Shown: positions 1-4,969 of the stretch, piece after piece | How the letters are laid out: each line of letters starts with the position of its first letter | Position numbering within the stretch: position 1 is the stretch's first letter | NCBI GenBank assembly: GCA_964450915.1 | Contig: CAYVFG010000024.1 | Span: 1-7,529, forward strand | Direction: 5' to 3' | DNA length: 7,529 nt | DNA from: HO2-45-11b sp964450915 | Lineage (GTDB): Bacteria; Patescibacteriota; Andersenbacteria; UBA10190 | Translations under genes and position numbers: made by a program | The notes under the pieces: model-generated | Database searches by the model: none | What the model was told of the DNA's origin: nothing | Seen by the model: only the letters and a program-made list of their open reading frames with translations

Positions 1-1078
1 TTCTCAAACAACCGAAATCAACCAGCCGTTCATCACGACTGGTGCAGAAGGTCCAAAGCACTTAGTGCTTACGATGACTCGCGCAAAGTTGGAGGAAATT
101 GTAGGCGACTATATCGATAAAGCGCTTGCTATTACAAAAGAGGCGCTTGCAGAAGCAAAGCTGTCCGTATCCGACATTAATGAAGTAGTGTTAGTCGGAG
201 GGCAGACTCGCATGCCGAAGATCACTAGCGAAGTTGAAAAGATGTTCGGCAAAGAGCCGCATAAAGGAGTGAATCCCGATGAAGTAGTTGCAGTTGGTGC
301 AGCAATTCAGGGCGGAATTTTGCAGGGTGATGTAAAAGATATTTTACTCTTGGACGTAACACCGCTCACGCTTGGGCTTGAAACATTAGGAGGAGTGCGA
401 ACACCATTAATCGACAAAAATACGACGATTCCTACAAAGAAGTCGCAGGTGTTCTCTACTGCAGCAGACAATCAGACATCCGTTGAAATTCACGTACTGC
501 AAGGGGAGCGCGAAATGGCCGCAGACAATAAGTCGCTTGGCAGATTTATCTTGGATGGTATCCCGCCAGCTCCGCGAGGGGTTCCGCAGGTTGAAGTAAC
601 CTTCGACATCGATGCGAATGGAATCTTGAACGTGTCTGCAAAAGATAAGACATCCGGAAAAGAGCAGCATATCCGCATTGAGGGAACGAGCGGAATTCCA
701 AAAGAGGAAATTGAGCGCATGCAGGCTGAGGCACAGAAATTTGCTGAAGAAGATAAGAAAAAGAAAGAGCAAATCGAAGTGAAAAACGCAGGCGAGCAAA
801 CAGCATATATGGCAGAGAAGGCATTGAAAGATGCCGGGGATAAAGTAAGCGCCGAAATCAAAAAAGCAGTTGAAGATAAAGTGGCTGCCCTTAAGACTGC
901 GTTTGCAGGAACGGACAGTGAGGCTATGAAGAAGGCAACTGACGAGCTGTTAGTTGAAACACAGAAGATTGGGCAGGCGATGGCAGAAGCGCAGCAAAAA
1001 GCTGATGCAGAAAAACCAACTGATGCAAAGCCGGAAGATCAAAAGCCCGAACAAGGCGAAGTAGTAGACAAGAAATAA
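1..1078 (+). CDS. dnaK: Molecular chaperone DnaK (Hsp70), C-terminal part; 5' end outside the window
   Basis: The reading frame is open from base 2 and gives 358 residues, a little over half of a usual DnaK of about 640. The GTG at 65 is internal, because homologous DnaK sequence continues upstream of it. Visible in order are the end of the ATPase domain with the adenosine-binding motif VVLVGGQTRMP and then NPDEVVAVGAA, the interdomain linker DILLLDVTPL (nt 338-367), and the beta-sandwich substrate-binding domain with KNTTIPTKKSQVFST, VLQGERE and FDIDANGILNVSAKDK. A charged helical lid follows, then a Glu/Lys/Pro-rich tail. DnaK is the cytosolic ATP-driven Hsp70 that binds exposed hydrophobic segments and works with DnaJ and GrpE. 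Its dnaJ partner lies 3 nt downstream. The tail ends GEVVDKK, shorter than the common EVVDAEFEEVKDKK-like ending. Identity is certain; the promoter and N-terminus are not in view. Confidence 0.97.
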   Translation, partial: SQTTEINQPFITTGAEGPKHLVLTMTRAKLEEIVGDYIDKALAITKEALAEAKLSVSDINEVVLVGGQTRMPKITSEVEKMFGKEPHKGVNPDEVVAVGAAIQGGILQGDVKDILLLDVTPLTLGLETLGGVRTPLIDKNTTIPTKKSQVFSTAADNQTSVEIHVLQGEREMAADNKSLGRFILDGIPPAPRGVPQVEVTFDIDANGILNVSAKDKTSGKEQHIRIEGTSGIPKEEIERMQAEAQKFAEEDKKKKEQIEVKNAGEQTAYMAEKALKDAGDKVSAEIKKAVEDKVAALKTAFAGTDSEAMKKATDELLVETQKIGQAMAEAQQKADAEKPTDAKPEDQKPEQGEVVDKK

Positions 1079-1081
1079 CCT

Positions 1082-2191
1082 ATGGCTGCGTCGCAGGATT
1101 ACTACGAATTGCTTGGCGTTTCTAAAACTGCAACGCAGGAGGAAATAAAGAAAGCATATAGAAAGCTGGCTCACAAACACCACCCTGATAAAAAGGGTGG
1201 TGATGAGGAGCAGTTTAAAAAAATCAATCAGGCATACGAAGTTCTCTCTGATAAACAAAAGCGTTCGCAGTATGACCAGTTTGGCGAAGCTGGAACAAAT
1301 GCCGGCGCCGGATATCAAGGCGACCCGTTTGGAGGATTCGGCGGATTCAACCAAGGTGGGTTTACTATTAACATGGACGACTTAGGAGGCTTCGGCGATA
1401 TATTCGATATGTTTTCGGGTGGAGGCAGGGGGCGATCGAGCCGAAGAAATCGAGGGGCGGATGTTGAAACTGATATTGAAATTTCATTTCGAGAATCTGC
1501 AAAAGGGCTTACGAAAAAAATCCAACATCGAATATTTACTACGTGTTCCAAGTGTCATGGGAATGGCGCAGAGCCGGGAACTCCTATTGAGACATGTAAA
1601 ACATGTAATGGCCAAGGAGCGGTAACATCGCGCCACCAAACACCATTTGGCGTATTCAATCAGCAGACGGTGTGCCCGGATTGTAAAGGCGAGGGCAAGA
1701 AAGCGAAAACCGCATGTACGCAATGCCATGGCGAAGGGCGTGAAAAAACAGACAGGTTATTGACTGTGGAAATTCCTGCCGGCATTGCCGATGGGCAATC
1801 TATTCGACTTACCGGAAAAGGGGAGGCGCCGAAAACCGGAGGCCAGCCAGGCGATATGTACGTGCACGTCCACGTGATGCCAGATAAAATCCTTGTGCGC
1901 GATCGCGATAATATTCGATCAACTGTTGCTATCTCGTTTGCAGATGCTGCATTGGGCTGCGAGGTTGATGTTGATACATTGCAAGGCGATAAGATGCTTC
2001 GCATTCCTGCAGGGACTCAACCGAATAAAGAATTCGCATTGCCCGGTCTCGGTTTCCCGCATTTGCAATCATCTGGGGCAGGGGATCATATCGTTACGGT
2101 AACTATTGAAATTCCAAAGAGATTAAGTAAGAAGCAAAAAGACATTTTAGAAGAATTTAGAAAAGCGCCGAAAAAAGGAATATTTTTCTAG
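1082..2191 (+). CDS. dnaJ: Molecular chaperone DnaJ (Hsp40, type I)
   Basis: Complete type I J-protein of 369 residues, close to the usual 370-380. The J domain covers about residues 5-70 and has the HPD motif at 34-36, which stimulates DnaK ATP hydrolysis. A Gly/Phe-rich linker spans about 71-118. The zinc-binding region has all four CxxCxGxG repeats, CSKCHGNG (155-162), CKTCNGQG (172-179), CPDCKGEG (198-205) and CTQCHGEG (212-219), so two zinc sites should form. The C-terminal beta domains bind substrate and include IPAGIADGQSIRL and ISFADAALG. The ATG at 1082 is chosen because the J domain starts almost at once and dnaK stops 3 nt upstream. No clear Shine-Dalgarno precedes it, so translation is probably coupled to dnaK. 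The TAG stop lies at the foot of a short palindrome. Identity is near certain. Confidence 0.98.
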   Translation: MAASQDYYELLGVSKTATQEEIKKAYRKLAHKHHPDKKGGDEEQFKKINQAYEVLSDKQKRSQYDQFGEAGTNAGAGYQGDPFGGFGGFNQGGFTINMDDLGGFGDIFDMFSGGGRGRSSRRNRGADVETDIEISFRESAKGLTKKIQHRIFTTCSKCHGNGAEPGTPIETCKTCNGQGAVTSRHQTPFGVFNQQTVCPDCKGEGKKAKTACTQCHGEGREKTDRLLTVEIPAGIADGQSIRLTGKGEAPKTGGQPGDMYVHVHVMPDKILVRDRDNIRSTVAISFADAALGCEVDVDTLQGDKMLRIPAGTQPNKEFALPGLGFPHLQSSGAGDHIVTVTIEIPKRLSKKQKDILEEFRKAPKKGIFF

Positions 2192-2216
2192 AAATTGACA
2201 GTATAGACAATTTCTA
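2189..2216 (+). repeat. Short AT-rich palindrome at the dnaJ stop codon
   Basis: TAGAAATTG (2189-2197) and CAATTTCTA (2208-2216) are perfect 9-bp inverted repeats around a 10-nt loop. The left arm begins with the dnaJ stop codon and contains the start of the TTGACA hexamer at 2195-2200. The stem is AT-rich and has no T-run after it, so it is a poor intrinsic terminator. It could be an mRNA 3' end structure or an operator for the downstream promoter. The palindrome is directly visible; its role is inference. Confidence 0.5.
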
Positions 2217-2223
2217 CTAGTTT
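2195..2223 (+). promoter_or_regulatory. Probable sigma70-type promoter for the 2280-2702 gene
   Basis: A perfect -35 hexamer TTGACA (2195-2200) is followed after a 17-nt spacer by TAGTTT (2218-2223). The latter keeps the T, A and final T that matter most in a -10 box. Transcription would start near 2230, about 50 nt upstream of the ATG at 2280. The -35 overlaps the palindrome at the end of dnaJ, so a factor bound there could block RNA polymerase. The -10 is only a partial match, which limits confidence. Confidence 0.42.
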
Positions 2224-2263
2224 AATATCGGTAGTTACGAATCGTTCTTTTGATGCCTAACAC

Positions 2264-2272
2264 GGGAAGGGG
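2264..2272 (+). promoter_or_regulatory. Shine-Dalgarno that sets the start at 2280
   Basis: GGGAAGGGG lies 7 nt before the ATG at 2280. It favours that start over the in-frame TTG at 2250 and ATG at 2253, which have no purine-rich site at proper distance. The gene starting at 4701 on the other strand has the same type of site (GGGAAGGG, also 7 nt away). Confidence 0.6.
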
Positions 2273-2279
2273 CTTGATT

Positions 2280-2702
2280 ATGTTTTCTATGCAGTTTCGT
2301 GGGTCGCAACAATCGGGCGGTACTGATTTCGAAATCATTTTTTTTATTGATGGGAAGCGATACGATCTGACGTGCGATACTGAAGGCCTTCTTACTTTAT
2401 CGGAGAAAGTTGAGAAAAGGGAAGAGGGCTGTACCTCTATATCCTGGATTCAAACCGCACCGACTCATGAAGATGTGCTGATGCTTCTTCCTCAAGAGGA
2501 GCAGTGGACATGGGAGAAGCTGATGTTCGCCAAAGAGTATTGGCTACGAGGACACGATGTTGCTCTCCGGGGATACGCTAAATACGAATTAAGCCAGATT
2601 GAAGGGGTTCGGCGTTTTAATTCCTTTCATTCGAGGTCATCTGCTTGGGGAAATTTCGCTCGGAGCTTACTTCGTCGCTTGGAGCGACAGATCGCACAGT
2701 AA
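2280..2702 (+). CDS. Hypothetical protein, 140 residues, family not recognised
   Basis: I do not recognise this family. The ATG at 2280 follows a good Shine-Dalgarno; starting at 2250 would add ten residues. The protein has no signal peptide or membrane segment and looks cytosolic. The N-terminal part reads like alternating beta strands (FEIIFFIDGKRYDLTCD, about residues 17-33). An acidic, tryptophan-bearing middle follows (EEQWTWEKLMFAKEYW, about 73-88). The C-terminus is arginine-rich (about residues 111-136, ending LLRRLERQIAQ) and could contact nucleic acid or an acidic partner, which is inference only. It has its own probable promoter, separate from dnaKJ, and a strong terminator hairpin follows within 10 nt. 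The good ribosome site and tight terminator make a real gene likely. Confidence 0.72.
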   Translation: MFSMQFRGSQQSGGTDFEIIFFIDGKRYDLTCDTEGLLTLSEKVEKREEGCTSISWIQTAPTHEDVLMLLPQEEQWTWEKLMFAKEYWLRGHDVALRGYAKYELSQIEGVRRFNSFHSRSSAWGNFARSLLRRLERQIAQ

Positions 2703-2743
2703 GAAAAAACAAAGACCGCTCGTACGGGACTACGAGCGGTCTT
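2703..2743. terminator. Intrinsic terminator shared by convergent genes
   Basis: A perfect 13-bp stem, AAGACCGCTCGTA (2712-2724) and TACGAGCGGTCTT (2731-2743), encloses the 6-nt loop CGGGAC. Read on the minus strand the stem is followed by a T-rich run (complement of the A-rich 2703-2711), a textbook terminator for the exported-protein pair ending at 2764. On the plus strand only CTTCATTTC follows, so termination of the 2280-2702 gene there is weaker but plausible. It fills the 61-bp convergent gap. Confidence 0.88.
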
Positions 2744-2763
2744 CTTCATTTCAGAATAACAAT

Positions 2764-3399
2764 TTATTTAAAATTGTCCCAGAAGTTGTTGAGAGTGTAG
2801 ACCTGGTCCACTCCGGTTACTTCACCCTTTGCTCGGATCACTTGATGACGAACATCTACGGTGTCGCATCCAACAGTTGATCCTAAGCGCTTGCACACGG
2901 TGCTTGGTGTATATTCCATCTTTATTTCAGTACTCTTAATGCCTTTTTCTCGATACGTTGACGTCATCACGTTTACGGAAATTGTCTTGTTGTCAGTATC
3001 AACATCAGTAACTTTCCCAGTGAGATCAAAGGTTCGGTCGTTAATGACAAGCTCGGATACTTTGAATGTTGTACCAATTTTCTTGCCCTTCATAACAACT
3101 TCTTGACCCAGCTTAAGCTGCTTCCAAGATTCTAATCGTTTTACTCCGCTTACGTATCCATATACTTTAGCCGTGCTGATGCTGTATGCAATATTTTGAT
3201 CATGTACTTCGCCAAGCGCTTTTGAGGAGCCTGCCGTTACGGTTACATACACGAGGCTTTTTGTTGGAGCTTTAACATCCGTAACTCCGCGTAATGTAAA
3301 TGGGTAATTCGTATCGGCAAATACGGGAGTTGCAAGAGCAATGGCGAATACGACAAGGCTTGCAACTCCGAGTTTGAGTGATAATGAAGATAGATTCAT
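2764..3399 (-). CDS. Predicted exported beta-repeat protein, 211 residues (paralogue B)
   Basis: A signal peptide is clear: a short N-terminus with one lysine, a hydrophobic core (about residues 10-24), then a VFA|D cleavage site after residue 28. The mature part looks all-beta. The strand pattern F-x-L-x-G-V-T-D-V followed by an alternating V-x-V segment occurs near 34-54 and again near 124-144, with a shorter echo (KGEVTGV) near 191. This suggests tandem barrel-like modules resembling DUF5666/OB-type domains, by eye only. The only two cysteines, C169 and C178, could form a disulfide outside the membrane. The product is a clear paralogue of the gene just upstream (APTK, NIAY, GQEVV and VINDRTF shared). 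The two are 21 nt apart on the same strand, so they form an operon ending at the hairpin at 2712-2743. The Shine-Dalgarno is weak. Function unknown. Confidence 0.85.
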   Translation of the reverse strand: MNLSSLSLKLGVASLVVFAIALATPVFADTNYPFTLRGVTDVKAPTKSLVYVTVTAGSSKALGEVHDQNIAYSISTAKVYGYVSGVKRLESWKQLKLGQEVVMKGKKIGTTFKVSELVINDRTFDLTGKVTDVDTDNKTISVNVMTSTYREKGIKSTEIKMEYTPSTVCKRLGSTVGCDTVDVRHQVIRAKGEVTGVDQVYTLNNFWDNFK

Positions 3400-3420
3400 A
3401 TAATCGTTATGCTTAGCTGA

Positions 3421-4047
3421 TTAATACTTGTTCCAGACTTTCGTAGCGTCGTATGTGTCAGTTACTCCCGTGACGCCACCAGTAACTTTGATTTTTTGTC
3501 CATCATTTGCAATATCGGAGCATCCGATTTCCTTGCCTGACTCTATGCACTTTGTATGCGAGTCGTAGTGAATTGTTACGTACGTATTCTTGATTGTCGA
3601 TTGTTTGAATGATGATGTTTTTACGAGCACTCTGAACTGATTGCTGTCATGGTTCGTGCTTGCGACCGTTCCTGTGATGTTGAAGGTTCTGTCATTGATA
3701 ACAACTCGCGTTACTGTGTATGTTCCTGTTCCTCCTGTTCCAAATAGAACTACTTCCTGGCCGAACTTGATGTTATGCCAGTTAGTGGTTACTAAATTTC
3801 TATTGAGGTATTTTTGAACTGTTGCCTTTGAAATTTTATACGCAATATTTTTGTTCAATGCATAATCGATAGTGTCCTGGGTAGAAGCGTAGGTGCCAGT
3901 CACGTAGATTGCATCTTTCGTTGGTGCTGTGACGTCGACAATACCCTTAACAACAAACGAAGGGCTTGCATGTGCGGGCGAAGCAAGCGCTACTACGAGG
4001 AGCATTGCGCTCATAACTCCTCCGATTGCGATACCTGATAATTTCAT
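3421..4047 (-). CDS. Predicted exported beta-repeat protein, 208 residues (paralogue A)
   Basis: The ATG at 4047 is chosen over the in-frame start at 4089. It begins a proper signal peptide (MKLSG, hydrophobic core to about residue 22, AHA|S cleavage after 27) and has an AGGA-containing ribosome site upstream. The mature protein of about 180 residues is Thr/Val-rich and predicted all-beta, with the same layout as the next gene. A G-x-V-D-V-x-A-P-T-K segment lies near 35-44, GQEVV at 96-100, VINDRTFNITG at 116-126, and GGVTGV near 190. C167 and C176 are its only cysteines, with the same spacing of eight as in its paralogue. It heads the two-gene unit. AT-rich -10-like stretches (such as TATATT, minus strand, 4074-4069) lie upstream, but I found no convincing -35. 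A substrate or partner cannot be named; an envelope or surface location is inferred from the signal peptide. Confidence 0.86.
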   Translation of the reverse strand: MKLSGIAIGGVMSAMLLVVALASPAHASPSFVVKGIVDVTAPTKDAIYVTGTYASTQDTIDYALNKNIAYKISKATVQKYLNRNLVTTNWHNIKFGQEVVLFGTGGTGTYTVTRVVINDRTFNITGTVASTNHDSNQFRVLVKTSSFKQSTIKNTYVTIHYDSHTKCIESGKEIGCSDIANDGQKIKVTGGVTGVTDTYDATKVWNKY

Positions 4048-4110
4048 AAAAGTTATTCCTAAAGAATTAATATACCCATATAATACCATAAAATAACGTG
4101 AAGGGCGAGT

Positions 4111-4142
4111 AAAAAAGCCCGATTCAAGATGAAGCGGGCTTT
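4111..4142 (-). terminator. Intrinsic terminator of the 4701-4168 gene
   Basis: AAAGCCCG (4114-4121) pairs with CGGGCTTT (4135-4142). Inside, past one A-G mismatch, TTC pairs with GAA around the 5-nt loop AAGAT. On the minus strand the stem runs directly into six T residues (complement of 4111-4116). It separates the 177-residue gene from the exported pair, which therefore needs its own promoter within about 4048-4110. Confidence 0.82.
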
Positions 4143-4167
4143 GGGCGGAGTCGTGATGCGTGAGTTG

Positions 4168-4701
4168 CTATACGAGACGGATGTTGTCTCCTTCACAAGA
4201 ATTGCAGTTAAAGGTAAATCGAAGGTGATCGCCAGGAACGTGCGCTAAGCCGCTGATCATTCGATCCAAGGTGTCTCCGACGCTTCCTCGAAGGTGGTGT
4301 TCAAATTGCCAGTTCGTTATGCCGCGGTTGATCTCTTGAAGCTCTCGAGCAATGTCGCAGCACAAAAGCCGCGCAGTGGAATCGTACTGGTACGCCACGA
4401 TGACGCCGTCTCTGAATGGGGGAATGAGCCGAGCTTTCGGAGGTATTCGCAACTGGATATGTTTTTCAACGACAGAAAGAAACGTGTTTTCAGCTGCGTC
4501 GGTGATAGCTCGATCGTGTCCTGCTAGTCGCCGTCTGTCAGCTCCATCGAGGCACAATGCGAGCCAGGTGAGAGGCGAGCTTAGGTGAACAGTATCAATA
4601 GCGCGATGTACCCAGGCGCTATCGCTGCACAGTATTCGTGCCAAATATCCAGATTCCCATACATGGAGGCCAACGTTAATAACAGTTGTTTGTCCTGGCA
4701 T
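4168..4701 (-). CDS. Hypothetical cysteine-containing protein, 177 residues, family not recognised
   Basis: I do not recognise this family. The ATG at 4701 is preferred because GGGAAGGG (4716-4709) lies 7 nt upstream. A TTG at 4743 is also open, but its purine-rich site is only 3 nt away. There is no signal peptide or membrane helix, so the product is probably cytosolic. Six cysteines are present, at residues 25, 50, 114, 115, 166 and 169. The last two form a CxxC (FNCNSCEGDN) near the C-terminus, which could be half of a metal site or redox-active; neither is demonstrated. The middle is rich in Arg and Asp, including DGADRRRLAGHDRAI (about 52-66). It is a single-gene unit with its own terminator, divergent from tRNA-Lys. 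A real gene is likely given the start site, terminator and tidy spacing. Confidence 0.7.
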   Translation of the reverse strand: MPGQTTVINVGLHVWESGYLARILCSDSAWVHRAIDTVHLSSPLTWLALCLDGADRRRLAGHDRAITDAAENTFLSVVEKHIQLRIPPKARLIPPFRDGVIVAYQYDSTARLLCCDIARELQEINRGITNWQFEHHLRGSVGDTLDRMISGLAHVPGDHLRFTFNCNSCEGDNIRLV

Positions 4702-4769
4702 CGGTAATCCCTTCCCTTGAGACTGTAGGTTTGCAAAGGTCAACGACCCTTCCTAGCTCTTAGAGTACG

Positions 4770-4775
4770 TATAAT
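4770..4775 (+). promoter_or_regulatory. Candidate -10 box for tRNA-Lys
   Basis: A perfect TATAAT lies 66 nt upstream of the tRNA, implying a leader of about 60 nt to be trimmed by RNase P. No good -35 is seen at 16-18 nt. The reverse complement of the same bases (CATTAT/ATTATA) could equally be a weak -10 for the divergent gene starting at 4701. Confidence 0.33.
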
Positions 4776-4841
4776 GGGGAAACTTGCAATAAGTCATCAT
4801 TTTACCCATAATACTAACCACGCGCGCCATAGGCGACGCAC

Positions 4842-4913
4842 GCGCTCATAGCTCAGTGGTAGAGCAGTGGCCTTTTAAGCCAACGGTCGGGGGTTCGAAT
4901 CCCTCTGGGCGCA
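4842..4913 (+). tRNA. tRNA-Lys, anticodon UUU
   Basis: A full cloverleaf of 72 nt folds by eye. The acceptor arms are GCGCTCA (4842-4848) and TGGGCGC (4906-4912) with a T-G wobble. The D arm is GCTC/GAGC around AGTGGTA. The anticodon loop is CTTTTAA (4872-4878) with TTT at 4874-4876. The T arm is GGGGG/CCCTC around TTCGAAT, and the discriminator base is A4913. The anticodon UUU reads AAA and AAG lysine codons. The top pair of the anticodon stem is a G-A mismatch (4867 with 4883). The gene does not encode CCA (ACAA follows), so CCA must be added by nucleotidyltransferase. No T-rich plus-strand terminator follows; the hairpin at 4929-4962 could serve weakly. Confidence 0.96.
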
Positions 4914-4920
4914 CAATAAA

Positions 4921-4962
4921 TAAAAAATCCCACACAGCGTACGAAGTCGTACGTCGTGTGGG
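4921..4962 (-). terminator. Intrinsic terminator of purH
   Basis: CCCACAC (4929-4935) pairs with GTGTGGG (4956-4962). After one A-C mismatch and a G-T wobble, CGTACG (4938-4943) pairs with CGTACG (4948-4953) around the loop AAGT. On the minus strand the stem is followed by a T-rich run, complementary to the A-rich 4921-4928. It begins 7 nt after the purH stop codon and lies between purH and the convergent tRNA gene. Confidence 0.87.
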
Positions 4963-4969
4963 GAAGATG

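Noticed and set aside
407..861. Long open frames on the minus strand opposite dnaK
   Set aside because: They lie wholly within conserved dnaK coding sequence, resemble no protein I know, and are cysteine-, serine- and phenylalanine-rich in the way typical of antisense frames.
2189..2216. Palindrome after dnaJ as an intrinsic terminator
   Set aside because: The stem is AT-rich and is not followed by a T-run, so it was listed as a repeat instead.
2861..3106. Plus-strand open frame opposite the exported protein
   Set aside because: It is antisense to a gene with a clear signal peptide and paralogue; no independent support.
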